NCBI RefSeq assembly: GCF_029407905.1
Contig: NC_073628.1
Coordinates: 21,047,501-21,111,500, forward strand
DNA length: 64,000 nucleotides
From: Bubalus kerabau
Taxonomy: Eukaryota; Chordata; Mammalia; Artiodactyla; Bovidae
Reading direction: 5' to 3'
Shown: piece after piece, positions 45,082 through 56,016 of the stretch
Numbering within the stretch: position 1 is the stretch's first letter
Layout of the letters: each line of letters begins with the position of its first letter
Translations under genes and position numbers: made by a program
The notes under the pieces: model-generated
Seen by the model: the letters and a program-made list of their open reading frames with translations, nothing else
Told to the model about the DNA's origin: nothing
Databases searched by the model: none

Positions 45082-45147
45082 AGGAATCCGGTGGGCTACA
45101 GTCACATAAGGTCACAAACAGTCGGACATAACCGGAGTGACTTAGCC
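45082..45147 (+). mobile_element. Bov-A 3' fragment
   Basis: 'ccggtgggctacagtcacat', 'acagtcggacataaccggag' and 'tgacttagcc': the last ~65 bp of a Bov-A unit embedded in L1 text. Confidence 0.8.
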
Positions 45148-45299
45148 CCTCAAGATCCATCCATGTTGTCACAAGTGGCATGATTTCATCTTTTTGTGAC
45201 TGAGTAGGATACACAATGGAATATATATATATATAGACCACAACTTTATCCATGCATCTGTTGATGGACACTTAGGTTGCTTCCATATCTTGGCTTTAA

Positions 45300-45335
45300 A
45301 GTATTACTTTACTTACTGTTAAGTAAAGTAATACT
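45300..45335. repeat. Perfect 15-bp inverted repeat (hairpin)
   Basis: Arm agtattactttactt (45300-45314), loop actgtt, arm aagtaaagtaatact (45321-45335). It lies where L1 copies read 'ggctattgtaaataatgctg', so one arm replaces normal L1 text and looks like a templated inverted copy. Confidence 0.85.
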
Positions 45336-45708
45336 GCAGTGACCATAAGAATGCACATAAATTTCCAAATTAGTATTTCCATATTTCTTTAGACAAAATT
45401 TACATAATGTTATAATGTTACCTCATTAAAAAAAAAAATTAACGTAGAATTGCCATATAACCCAGTAATTCTACTTCTAAGTGCATACCCAGGAGAATTG
45501 AAAACATATTCACACAAAGACTTGTACACAAATGTTCATATAAAAGTTTTTCAGAATATCCAAAATGTGAAAGCAATCCAAATAACCAATCAATGAATGG
45601 ATAAATCAAATAAGGCATATCGCTGCAGTGTAATATTTTCAATGTAAAGTAAGCAGAAGAAGTGATACGGCATATAGTACGACATGGACACACCTTGAAA
45701 ACCTCATG

Positions 45709-45907
45709 AAAGAGAGTGAAAGTGAAAGTGACTCAGTCGTGTCCAGCTCTTTGCAACCTCATGGACTATAGAGTCCATGGAATTCTCCAGGCCAGAATAC
45801 TGGAGTGGGTAGCCTTCTTCATGGGATCTTCCTAATCCAGGGGTCAAACCCAGGTCTCCCACAATGCAGCGGATTCTTTACCATCTGAGCCACCAGAGAA
45901 GCCCTGC
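45709..45907 (-). mobile_element. Bov-tA SINE with 10-bp TSD inside L1M
   Basis: Complete minus-strand copy. The repeat aaacctcatg at 45699-45708 and 45908-45917 flanks it exactly. Confidence 0.95.
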
Positions 45908-45988
45908 AAACCTCATGCTAAGTTTAAAAAAAAAAAAAAAGTGACTCAAAGACCATATATTGTATGATTCTGTTTATATGAAAAGCCC

Positions 45989-46119
45989 ATGCATGTGTGC
46001 TAAGTCACTTCAGTCCTGTCCGACTCTGTGTACCCCTATGCACTGTAGCTCACCAGGCTCTTCTGTCCATGGGATTCTCCAGGCAAGAATACTGGAGTGG
46101 ACTGCTGTTTCCTTCTCCA
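45989..46119 (-). mobile_element. Bov-A-type SINE fragment with 11-bp TSD (one mismatch)
   Basis: The Bov-A unit only, with no tRNA head, on the minus strand. Flanks atgaaaagccc (45978-45988) and atgaaaaaccc (46120-46130) differ at one base. Confidence 0.85.
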
Positions 46120-46136
46120 ATGAAAAACCCAGAATA

Positions 46137-46815
46137 GGAAAACTGTGGAAAATTCTGAAAGAGATGGGAATACCAGACTGCCTGACCTGCCTCTTGAGAA
46201 ACCTGTATGCAGGTCAGGAAGCAACAGTTAGAACTGGACATGGAACAACAGACTGGTTCCAAATAGGAAAAGGAGTACGGCAAGGCTGTATATTGTCACC
46301 CTGCTTATTTAACTTATATGCAGAGTACATCATGAGAAACGCTGGGCTGGAAGAAGCACAAGCTGGAATCAAGATTGCCGGGAGAAATATCAATAACCTC
46401 AGATATGCAGATGACACCACCTTTATGGCAGAAAGTGAAGAGGAACTAAAAAGCCTCTTGATCAAAGTGAAAGAGGAGAGTGAAAAAGAGGAGAGTGTTG
46501 GCTTAAAGCTCAACATTCAGAAAACGAAGATCATGGCATCCGGTCCCATCACTTCATGGGAAATAGATGGGGAAACAGTTGAAACAGTGGCAGACTTTAT
46601 TTTTTGGGGGCTCCAAAATCACTGTAGATGGTGACTGCAGCCATGAAATCAAAAGACACTTACTCCTTGGAAGAAAAGTTATGACCAACCTAGATAGCAT
46701 ATTGAAAAGCACAGATATTACTTTGCCAACAAAGGTCCGTCTAGTCAAGGCTATGGTTTTTCCAGTGGTCATGTATGGATGTGAGAGTTGGACTGTGAAG
46801 AAAACTGAGTGCTGA
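46137..46815 (+). pseudogene. BovB reverse transcriptase fragment, broken
   Basis: Frame 3 carries the RT core with the catalytic YADD (NNLRYADDTTFMAES) and an extra EES triplet after KVKEESEK caused by a short duplication. A frameshift near 46605, at an expanded G-run, moves the following DGDCSHEIKRHLLL text to frame 1. That frame stops at 46813-46815 (TGA where other copies have CGA). The C-terminal part follows in pieces. Confidence 0.9.
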
Positions 46816-47205
46816 AGAATTGATGCTTTTGAACTGTGGTGTTGGAGAAGACTCTTGAGAGTCCCTTGGACTGCAAGGAGATCCAACCAGTCCATTCTGG
46901 AGGAGATCAGCCCTGGGATTTCTTTGAAAGGAATGATTCTAAAGCTGAAACTCCAGTACTTTGGCCACTTCATGTGAAGATTTGATTCATTGGAAAAGAC
47001 TCTGATGCTGGGGGGGATTGAGGGCAGGAGGAGAAGGGGACGACAGAGGATGAGATGGCTGGATGGCATCACTGACTCAATGGACATGAGTCTGAGTGAA
47101 CTCCTGGAGTTGGTGATGGGCAGGGAGGCCTGGCATGCTGCGATTCATGGGGCCACAAAGAGTCGGACACGACTGAGCGACTGAACTGAACTGAACTGAT
47201 TGAGA
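46137..47205 (+). mobile_element. BovB LINE, 5'-truncated, ~1.07 kb, inside L1M
   Basis: Begins 'aaaactgtggaaaattctga' within the RT domain and ends in 'ctgaactgaactgaactga' at about 47200. L1M 3' text resumes after it ('gatggttgcacaattctgta' near 47327). Confidence 0.94.
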
Positions 47206-47410
47206 AAAGAAATAGAATAACAAATAGTTGCCTAGAGCTAGGGAGTTTGGTAAGAAAAAGGAAGTGAATATTAATGAATCTAGGTTTTCTTTTTGCTGAT
47301 GAAAATGTTCCAAAATTGATTCTGATGATGGTTGCACAATTCTGTACAATACTAAAAACCAATGTACTGAACACTTTTATATCTCAATGAAGTTGCTTTT
47401 TTTAAAAAAA

Positions 47411-47940
47411 ACTTGGAAGTGTGTTTTATCATGAGAATGTGATTTTGTGAGGGCATGATTAGGAGATCTGAAACTCAGCCTGGACGCCCAGGGTTTCAGT
47501 GACGACTTCCTCCTGGCAACAGTCTTGGATTTTTAAAGAATCATCTGGCGAGCCAGTGTGAATGTTTATTGTAAAGAGGGAGGGTGGTGGGGGAGGATAA
47601 AGAGAGAGAGAAAGGCCATGGGGTGGTGAAATAATCCATAGAAAAACTATGTATAATTCAGAAGTAACATGAAATCAGATTCAACTTTGAAAAGTAAGCA
47701 AAGGACATAATACAGATGGCTTTTAAATGCCAAGTTAATGTGTTCAAACTCAATTCCATGCCCATTGTAAAACTATCGATTGGATCTTGGTGAAAGACTA
47801 TGGTGAGATTTACCTCTTACTTCTGAGTTGTGGGAAATGGAGTCTTTGAGAAAAGGAGAAGTAGCCTGGGAAGGAAGAAACAGAAGGCAGTAATGACAGT
47901 TAAGGCATTACTGCAATTACACAGGCAAGAAATAACAATA
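47411..47940. other. Unique sequence with a G/A-rich patch
   Basis: No gene recognised. 47575-47615 is GA-rich (gagagagagaaagg). Confidence 0.4.
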
Positions 47941-48155
47941 GTGTGGCCCAGCTGGTAAAGAACCCACCTGCAATACAGGAGACATAGCAGATGCAGGTTC
48001 GATCTCTGGGTCAAGAAGGTGCCCTGGAGGAGGACATGGTAACCCACCCCAATATATTTGCCTGAAGAATCCCATGGACTGAGGAGCCTGGTGGGCTACA
48101 GTCTGAACGATCGCAAAGAGTCAGACACAACTAAGCACCTAAGCAGGCAGGCACA
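47941..48155 (+). mobile_element. Bov-tA SINE
   Basis: Plus-strand copy, head partly lost ('gtggcccagctggtaaagaa'), with a ~10-bp insertion near 47985 and end 'cagacacaactaagcaccta'. Confidence 0.9.
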
Positions 48156-49804
48156 ACTCAGACAAAAGACAGTGAAGGTGAAGAGCAGTAGGAGAGGGAG
48201 TAGATTCAATATACATTGAGGAGGTTAACAAAAGGTTTTTATGATATGTCTGGTAGGTTTGGGCATTGCTTCCAAGGGGAAGGTGAGAAGAGAGAAGAAT
48301 TAGGATCAGGCCCAGATTTCAGTAGGAGCCAGGAGTGTCTGAACCAAGAAGTGAGCTAGAGAAACAGGAGCAAGGCTGAGCTTAGGAAAACTGCAAAATT
48401 TTTGCTCTTAAAGGTCAGGCATGTGTCTTTTACATTTAGTAGATCCAATCTATAGCACAGGGCAAATCAGGTAACTGATTGGACAAATTGCCATAGTACT
48501 AGAGCCCCAAATCAAGTATTCAGGTTCTCAAGTTCCTGCTGAGCCGATTTCCCAAAAGCCAAAAAGGAAATTGTCAGGGTTTGTGGCAAATGGCAAGGAG
48601 TAGTAATCAAGCATTCTACGGGTTTCTAAGCCTGCCTGGTGTTCTATACGATGAGGTACTTGCTGAAGTTCATGGTGACAGAATTGTGGCAGAAAGGCTG
48701 CTATTGGAGTGGAAAAACAGAAAGGCTTTGCAGAATTTTGATTTACAGTCTCAGCTGTAAATGCCAGTTGTTCCACTAACTTCATTTTTGCTAATGCAAG
48801 AACAGCTTTTGCAGTAATAACATATTTCAGTGTGAATGTCTTTTTAATAATCCTTAATTTGAGTCCTAATTCCCTTGATAGCCACTTTGAGGAGACAACT
48901 GCATTCGAAAAGTAACACTGCATGAGTACATTTGAGAAAAGACTAACCATATGCACACACACACACACACAATCAGAAAGATGTTAGGTACATTTTAGCA
49001 CATTATCATATTTCTTAAATGTCATCAAAGGAAGACCCTGAACCCTTTAATAAGCCATTACTCCGAATTTCATAGGCATCAGCAATTAACAACCCGTACC
49101 TTCTCATCAGTCAGAATCTGAGCAGCGTGGAGATGGAAGACAAGGATGCTGTGATAAAAAGAGCAATAATAGAGAAAGACAAAAGAAATGAATAGACAAA
49201 AAAAAAATCAGGACTCATAATGTAACCACAGAAGCCAGGGCAAGATTGCAGCAATGGAGACAGCTGAATATATTTTATCATGGGATCCAATATAATTTAA
49301 CAATATATTTTTTTTTTATCCAGTGGTGAGAGCCAACAAGCTAAGTCAGGATCAATGAGTTGACATTGATGGGTCCAAAGTAACAAAGCTGCCAAGAAAA
49401 CATAAATGCCAACAAAGAAATATGTGCGTGCCCTCACCTTTCCCCTCCTGAGCCTTTGGTAGAACAAATTTATTTTTGTATTATAGAAAATTGCTCACAG
49501 TAGCACCTCACAGTCTTCATCATTTCCAACTGTCTTCCATTCTTCTTACCTGCAGTAATTCTTAACCCTTGCTCTGAGAACAGTTTCATGAGACTAGCCT
49601 TGAACATTTGGGCCAGAAGGCTCAGAGAGGCTTTAGTCACCACGCAAGGAACATCAGCAATGCCATATGTTTACACTACACTCATTCCCTAACCTGTCAT
49701 CTGGGAAGAACTAATTTATAAAAGGTAAAAAGCAGAACACCATTGTTCATTAGTCTTCTATCTCCTACCTTCCAGGGCACTCAAGTTTCCTTGTTATTAA
49801 AGCT
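48156..49804. other. Unique sequence, 1.6 kb
   Basis: Contains a 146-codon minus-strand open frame (48528-48968) with no recognised motif; its N-terminal Val/Cys/His stretch is just translated (CA)n at 48955-48971. A-runs occur at 49199-49207, and a T-run at 49310-49317. No gene is claimed. Confidence 0.4.
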
Positions 49805-50090
49805 TTTTTTTTTTTTATCATCTTGTATTCCTTTTTAAAATTAACATTTATTGGAATGTAGTTGCTTTACAATGTTTTGTTAGTTTCTACTGTACAGTGA
49901 AATGAATCAGCCACACATATACATATATCCCCTCCTTTTTGAACTTTTCCATTCAAGTTCACCACAGCACATTAAGTAGAGTTCCCTATGCTATACAGTA
50001 CGTTCTCGTTAGATATCTATTTTATACACAGTATCAATAGTGTGTATGTATCAATCCCAATCTTCCAGTTCCTCCTACCCCTTCCCTTTG
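49805..50090 (-). mobile_element. L1 3' end, 5'-truncated
   Basis: The T-run at 49805-49817 is followed by the complement of the L1 3' end: 'aacatttattggaatgtagt', 'gaatcagccacacatataca' and 'gttccctatgctatacagta'. It ends near 50090 within an L2 remnant. Confidence 0.82.
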
Positions 50091-50225
50091 TTGCACTTAA
50101 TTTCTCGGACAATTACATTTGTATTTTTGTTGCCTGTTTCCTTGACCGTAAATTCCATGAATTCTATGGACAGTGTTCATGGATGTCTTCTCCTAATCTC
50201 ATAGACACTCAGGAAATATGTGTTT
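50091..50225 (+). mobile_element. L2 LINE 3'-end relic
   Basis: 'ttgcctgtttccttgaccgt', 'aaattccatgaattctatgg' and 'ctcatagacactcaggaaat' follow the L2 3' terminus, with heavy divergence. Confidence 0.5.
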
Positions 50226-50864
50226 AGGAGTGGTAGGAAGAGACAGATGGAAGAGGGAGAAAGGAAAAAAGGAAACAAGAAGGAAAAGAAGTCAATTCTT
50301 GGCTTCCTTGTGTTCTGTCCATACAGCTAAACAAGTGTTGGGCGTTTTCATGAGGTACATTTAATGAGCATTTGGGTCACATGACCCCACCAGAGTGTTA
50401 CTCATGCATAAGAGAAATTACGATTTATGATCTAGGTCCCTCTTGCCCCACTATATGCCAGCTACTGGCCTGCCATTTCTGTATCTATTATGGTGGGCAA
50501 GGGAGAGAAGATCAGCTCTATTGTCTGTGAAATTTCAGTTTTAAGGCCCAGAAAGAAAAGAAAAGCATAGCAGAGTGATCTAACGGAAGAAAAAAATACT
50601 AAGCATGATTTTATGTGATCACAGTTCTCTCCTCCTTGATCAGATAGTTGCTATTTACACACCAGTCCAAAAGTAGCCCATTCACAAGAAGAGGTCTCAA
50701 GCATCATACAACATTATCTACAAATAACAAAAGAATAGTTTTTTTTTTTTTTTTGGCTCCAGTGACACTACAAGAGCAAAGACAAACAACACAAAAACAA
50801 ACAGAAAGCCTATGTGTCTCCTAATGCAACACCAGGGAATAGAATTTTCTGCAATGATAAGTGT
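50226..50864. other. Unique sequence
   Basis: Nothing recognised apart from a T-run at 50738-50755 next to 'ggctccagtgacactacaag', which might be a trace of a CHR-like SINE but is too short to call. Confidence 0.4.
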
Positions 50865-51065
50865 GTTTTTTAGTCTGTGCTGTCTTCTATATAATACACA
50901 TGGCTATTCAGTCCTTGAAATCCGGCTGATATGCCTAAGGAATTAAATTCTTACAGCTTAGAAAATAAATAAATAATAAAAATTAATTGCCATTTTAAAT
51001 TTTTAAAAATTAAATAATAAAATTTTATGCCATTTAATTATTTTACATTTAAATGTGAATGGGTA
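50865..51065 (+). mobile_element. MER3-like DNA transposon relic
   Basis: 'gtctgtgctgtcttctatat', 'acacatggctattcagtcct', 'tgaaatccggctgatatgcc' and the long AT-rich core with 'attttacatttaaatgtgaa' follow the order of a MER3-type non-autonomous hAT element. The terminal repeats are too decayed to delimit. Confidence 0.5.
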
Positions 51066-51352
51066 TAAAGGTTAGTGGTCACTCTCTTGGACAAGTCAAA
51101 ATAACATCACAACAGCTTAGCTAATGAGGAAGGTGGGCCTCAGCCTCAAACTCTGACTTTCTGATTCCAAAAACAGTCTGAGTAGGTACTTCTAGTCGGA
51201 TCTGACTATACTTCAATTGATAAGCCAATAACTACAGATATATGAAACTATATTGTTAAATGTTAGTCCTGTCTTTTTACAACCTAGATTGAAATATCCA
51301 TTTCTGGAGTCACCTCTTTGGCTTACACAATAGAGTATGGGGGCCTTTTCTC
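51066..51352. other. Unique sequence
   Basis: Nothing recognised. Confidence 0.4.
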
Positions 51353-51489
51353 CAAGTGAAGTGAAGTGAAGTCGCTCACTCGTGTCCAACTCTTTGCGAC
51401 CCCATGGACTGTAGCCTATCAGGCTCCTCCCTCCACGGGATTCTCCAGGCAAAAATACGGGAGTGGGTTGCCATTTCCTTCTCCAGGGC
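51353..51489 (-). mobile_element. Bov-A SINE unit
   Basis: The 'aagtgaagtgaagtgaagtc' run at 51354-51373 is followed by one minus-strand Bov-A unit to 'gccatttccttctccaggg'. There is no tRNA head. Confidence 0.9.
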
Positions 51490-51642
51490 AGTTTCCTTTA
51501 AAAAAAAAAAAATGCCCATGCCTTATGAGGAAGGAAACCCGTAAATGTATGCTTTGTGGGTCAGGATGGTACCAAATGTGGAGGAGAGTCTTGGGCAAGA
51601 AGGATCTTTGGAAATGTGGGAGATTCAAACTGAGAGAAATTG

Positions 51643-52146
51643 TTGTTTTGTTTTTGTTCAGTCACTAAATTGTGACTGACTCTTTGCGACCCCATGGACT
51701 ACTGCGTGCCAGCCTCCTCTGTCGTCCATTTTCTCCCAGAGCTTGCTCAAATTCAGGTCCATTGGGTTGGCCATGCTATCTAACCTTTTCATTCTCTGCT
51801 GCCCCCTTGTCATTTTGCCTTCAATCTTTCCCGACGTCAGGGTCTTTTCCAATGAGTTGACTCTTTGCATCAGGTGGTCCAAGTATTGAAGTTTCAGCAT
51901 CTGGCCTTCCAACGAATAATCAGGGCTGATTTCCTTTAGGATTGACTGATTTGACCTCCACACAGTCCAAGACACTCTCAAGAGTCTTCTCCAGGACCAC
52001 TTTTGAAAGCCTCAGTTCTTTGGCGCTCAGCCTTCTTTATGATCCATCTCTCATATCTGCCTGTGACTACTGGAAAAACTATAGCTTTGACTATATGGAC
52101 CTTTGTTGGCAAAGTGATATCACTGATATTTAATACACTATCTAGA
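51643..52146 (-). mobile_element. BovB LINE, 3' end
   Basis: Minus-strand BovB from the 'ttgttcagtcactaaattgt' side to 'tttaatacactatctagatt'. It includes the complement of the C-terminal coding text (51903-52040), with deletions. About 500 bp. Confidence 0.92.
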
Positions 52147-53815
52147 TTTATCATAGAAGTAGGGTTAATTCACATTCTGAATCTTACAAATCATGAGTTG
52201 GAAGTGTGGTGGTTGATCATTCTCACAAGGGCTGAGCACAGAGGGTACCATGCGATACACTAGTGAGTATCAGCCTGAGTGCCAGCACCTGCACTGTAGG
52301 TTATCAACACTTATCCTGAATCATGAGGCTTATAGGAATAAATATTCACAAGGTAACTGTTTCTAAGAGTGCAGAGAAACTTTAGGAGCTCTCAGAAGAT
52401 TTCAGTTATCAGTTGTTTCTTCTTTCTCTCTCTCCTCTCCCCTTGTCTTTTACTTGATTAGTAACTATTTATTGGTGATCTATCATTTCTGGGCTCCGTA
52501 TGGAGCATTAGGGACACAACACTATACTAATCATAAAACTTAACTTAAAAAAAAGCCATATTATGTGGGGAAACGAACAAGTAAACAATATTAATTTGCT
52601 TTCTAAAATTCAGCGAAAAACTTAATTTCAAAAATCGTGAGCTTCTGCTAAACGAGAGCTGGAATAAACATATGGTACTGGAACATAGTTGGGGGCCGGA
52701 GACCACCACCATCAGGCCCAGTGCCCTCCCCAAACACGCACAGGCACACACACATACATGCACACATACAACAGATTTTTCCCAACTCCATTGAAAAAAC
52801 TCAGAAAAATGACAGGGTGGACTTTTTCTTACTTTTTCCTTTGGTTTATTTTTGTGGAAAACATTCCTATGATGATTTTCACTGTCTTTGCTTTTTGAGA
52901 CGTTCAAAGACAACACTATTCAAAATTCCTAAAACTTTTGATTAATTTGTTTTGGTTTTGCTTCAGATTTTGCGTTACTAAGGAGACCGGATATTGGTCA
53001 TGAGCTGAGATGGGAACCACATGAAGACTCTGGTGCCACCTTCCAGGTTGGCAAGCACACACAACGAGAGAACTCTAGCTTGGGCATTGGTATCAGATTG
53101 TTGACACTAATTTGGAGAAGGGGACTATGATCCTGACACACGTCTGTTCCAGAGGGGCCCGTTGATTTTATAATTGAGTTGAGTTTAAAATGTGAAACAG
53201 ATTGGCTCTGCTGGCAAACTCAGAGCACAGGTGTGTTTATTTCTTCATAAAACAATGGTATTCCCATACAAAGCCCCAGGACCCCAGATGGATCCCCTGT
53301 TTTTCTCCATACAGCATCATCACCCGAATTACAAATGGAGCTTACTTGCCTCCTTCCTTCCTCCTCCTCTTCTCTTGGGATCACCTAATTACCCATGGTT
53401 TTTGCTGAGTTACTTTTCAAGAATATTTATAAAAATTATATATCTCTTCATTTACTGCTGGAGCATACATTTAAAAAAAATAATCTGATGCCCCACATGA
53501 ATGTATAACTCTTTTCAGTAGTGAAAATGCCATCAGTTCCCTAGAGTTTCTTTCTTTCTTTGAAGGAGAATAAAGCATTTATTAAAGTTACAATAACACA
53601 TCAATGATGTCCATTGTACCCTAGAATTTCATTTCATGGAAGTGCTAACCTTGGTCCTGACTAGCACATTACCCTCTTACAATACAATCCCTCCAATACA
53701 TCATCTCAGTCTCTATCAAAAGCATTTCACTTTCCCTAGATTTTTCCATATTGAATTAAACAGAGGACAAGGTTTCCTTTTATGACTCAGACCATTCATA
53801 ACCCAACCCCTGCTA
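52147..53815. other. Unique sequence, 1.7 kb
   Basis: No nameable gene or repeat. A CA-rich patch lies at 52738-52770. A polypyrimidine stretch ending 'ttgcttcag' at 52966 resembles a splice acceptor, but no supported exon follows. Confidence 0.4.
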
Positions 53816-53930
53816 TTTATCAGTGGTCATAGAGAAGAATATGACAGAAGGCTCCTGTTTCAAAGAGCACATAATAAATAAGGAAAACACATAAATAATT
53901 TTAATACATGTTAATGCACATAATAATGTA
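53816..53930 (-). mobile_element. L2 LINE 3'-end relic (probable)
   Basis: 'gaagaatatgacagaaggct' then 'caaagagcacataataaata' resembles the complement of the L2 3' UTR. Weakly supported. Confidence 0.35.
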
Positions 53931-53951
53931 AGTAAGATGACTTACATTATT

Positions 53952-54262
53952 CCCTGATAGCTCAATTAATAAAGAATCTGCCTGCAATGCAGGAGACCCC
54001 AGTTTGATTCCTGGGTCAGGAAGATCTGCTGAAGAAGAGATAGGCTACCCACTCCAGTATTTTTGAGCTTCCTTTGTGGCTCAGCTGGTAAAGAATCCAC
54101 CTGCAATGTGGGAGACCTGCGTTTGAGCCCTGGGTTGGGAAGATCCCCTTGGGAAGGTAACGGCTACCCACTCCAGTATTCTGGCCTGGAGAATTCCATA
54201 GAATATATAGTCCATGGGGTCATAAAAGAGTTGGACACGACTGAGTGACTTTCACTTACTTA
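53952..54262 (+). mobile_element. Bov-tA SINE with a duplicated tRNA head
   Basis: A first head plus part of the Bov-A unit (53952-54063, ending 'cactccagtatttt') runs directly into a second complete Bov-tA (54065-54262, starting 'gagcttcctttgtggctcag'). The first unit stops at the same internal point where such head dimers usually join. Confidence 0.88.
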
Positions 54263-54289
54263 CTTAGGATAGCAGAGTTGGGATGCAGA

Positions 54290-54385
54290 CCTGTGGATAG
54301 ACAGGTATTCAGTTTGGAGGATCAAGAAAGCTTCATGGAGGAGATTCTTGCTTTATCAGGCTTGATAGGAGCCAGTCACATACAA
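54290..54385 (-). mobile_element. L2 LINE relic (probable)
   Basis: 'caagaaagcttcatggagga' then 'gcttgataggagccagtcac' resembles the complement of L2 text near the 3' end of its coding region. Short. Confidence 0.4.
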
Positions 54386-54529
54386 AAGCAGGAGGAGGAT
54401 ATGGTATGTATAGTATACAATGTATAGTGGTATACATTCACCACTATAGGTAGCTAAGTATAGGAAACTAAATATGTGAGGGCTTCCTACAAAATATTGT
54501 AAAAAAAGATTAGATGGATTTTGCACGTG

Positions 54530-54712
54530 GCTTCAGTTTCTGACTTTCCTTCTTCCTGCATGGCTTTAGACACTCTCTAAGCTTTTTGACACTCTCCCAG
54601 CTTCAATTCCCTCACTTGTAAAGTGGAGAAACATTACCTATAGCGTTGGGTTGCAGTAAGAATAAATAAAACAATGAAAGTAAATAGTAAATGCTTACCT
54701 GATAAGCCCCCC
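54530..54712 (+). mobile_element. MIR SINE relic
   Basis: 'cagcttcaattccctcactt', 'gtaaagtggagaaacattac' and 'gcagtaagaataaataaaac' follow MIR in order on the plus strand. Confidence 0.65.
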
Positions 54713-55465
54713 TCTTCTATTCTTGTCATGAGATTAAAAAAAAAAAAACACCAAGTTCAATTTCTTTTAAGGAGTAGTTATTTCAGATTGCCATAGGCAA
54801 GCTCTGGAAGTCCAGGGTGTCAGACTCCTTTTTTATAGTATACCACCTTTTATGAAGATTGCCATTTCCCTGGACCATTGTTCCTAACTTTTAGGAAATC
54901 TACTGACAAAGTTATACTGATGATGAAGTCAAATTCTGCCTGGCTCTCTTCATACTCTAGACCCTGGAAGTCAGTCCAAAGTCAAGAAAGCCAACAGTGT
55001 CTTTCCTGGTCATTAGATCTATCAACTCTCTGCATACAGTACATGCTCCATTAAAAAGCTGTGTGAAATCTACAAGGGTAAAAAAAAACAACAGTCTGGA
55101 TAACAGTCGTGGCAGCTCTGAAAATAATAGAACCACATTCTTAGGGGAGGGAAAAAAAAACAACCTTCAAAGTGAAGTCACTTTCTCATTTAGGTATCTA
55201 CCCATTATTCACACCAAAGTGCATTTAGCAAAGGAAACACACGTCAGCCCTTTGCTGCAGTGAGCGGACACTAACTTTATACAGGAGGCCAATTTTCTGA
55301 CAGCTATAGACTTGCTCTTGGAACTTGTTCTTCTTAGGAATCAGACTGATGTGTCTTGGCCATGGCTGGTTAGCCTTGATGGTTAGGAGACTATGATAAA
55401 AAGGTTATCATGGATTTGATGCCAGGGAGGTCCAGTCAACCATGCCATGTCCCTTCCCATGCATT
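54713..55465. other. Unique sequence
   Basis: No gene recognised. A-runs at 54735-54748, 55081-55088 and 55151-55159. Confidence 0.4.
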
Positions 55466-55660
55466 CCACAGCCATTTACTGAGCGTTCACTAGGTACCAG
55501 ATCACAGACAGGGAAATCAACAAAAGAGAAGAGACTTGCTCTTACTCTGAAGGAACTCACAGTTTAAAAGAAAGACAACAAGGACAGCAGAGTAACAGAA
55601 CAAGTCATCGGTGAACAAATAATAAAAGTGCTCTGATGGAGGCATGCAGAAGCAGTCCCA
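55466..55660 (-). mobile_element. L2 LINE 3'-end relic
   Basis: 'catttactgagcgttcacta', 'ggtaccagatcacagacagg', 'ctctgaaggaactcacagtt' and later 'aataataaaagtgctctgat' match the complement of the L2 3' terminus and UTR. Confidence 0.6.
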
Positions 55661-56006
55661 GAGCTTTGGCAGTTTGGGGAAAAGGTAGCATCCTTGGAGA
55701 GGCTGAATGAACTATGGTGGAGAAACAATGGGTCGCACCAGCCTTCCAGGTCATTCACATACACTCACACTGCATTCATTGCTAAGTGTGCTATAGAGCC
55801 TGCCTGTGAAAATACATGAACGGCATCCTGGAAGAGCTGTGGCTAATTCCACACTCTGGTGATTAGACCCATGTAATGACCTAGGAATTTCACCTAAAAT
55901 TGGCATCAAGTGAGCAGACCTCAGCACCTGAAATGAAAAGTCCTAAGCTTTAGCCCAGGCCAGCAGCTCCTCTTCCAAAGACCTATTCAGAGTTGGTGAG
56001 ACTAGG
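55661..56006. other. Unique sequence
   Basis: Nothing recognised. Confidence 0.4.
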
Positions 56007-56016
56007 GAGGGCCAGT

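Larger units (their letters stand above)
44800..45420 (-). mobile_element. Artiodactyl L1 3' part inside L1M
   Basis: The complement of L1 3' sequence in order: 'ctcaccaccaaaaatttagt', 'cagtatttgtctttctccat', 'gatccatccatgttgtcaca', 'ggacacttaggttgcttcca'. L1M text stops near 44771 ('agattaaacatag') and resumes at 45448 ('aattgccatataacc'). A C-run sits at 44902-44914 and a Bov-A fragment at 45082-45147. Confidence 0.78.
28540..47410 (+). mobile_element. Ancient L1M element, host of a nested stack
   Basis: L1M ORF1-like text sits at 28565-28670 ('attaacaaagtctcagag', then 'gcagagaaaatattc') and resumes at 41474 ('cctaaatttgataaatgc', 'catatctaagaagctcag'), on both sides of L1-A. It continues through ORF2-like text (42295 'tgtttcacatgaacatagat', 43001 'cagatgacatgatcatctat', 45450 'tgccatataacccagtaatt') to the 3' end at 47200-47400. 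No frame survives. Its own sequence totals about 3.5-4 kb; the rest of the span is insertions. Confidence 0.78.

Noticed and set aside
48528..48968. A 146-codon open frame on the minus strand, the longest not explained by a retrotransposon
   Set aside because: Its first residues are translated (CA)n, it has no recognised motif, and there is no splice or promoter context. Chance is the simplest explanation.
52950..53010. Polypyrimidine tract and 'ttgcttcag' resembling a splice acceptor
   Set aside because: No following open exon with a matching donor and no recognisable protein sequence.
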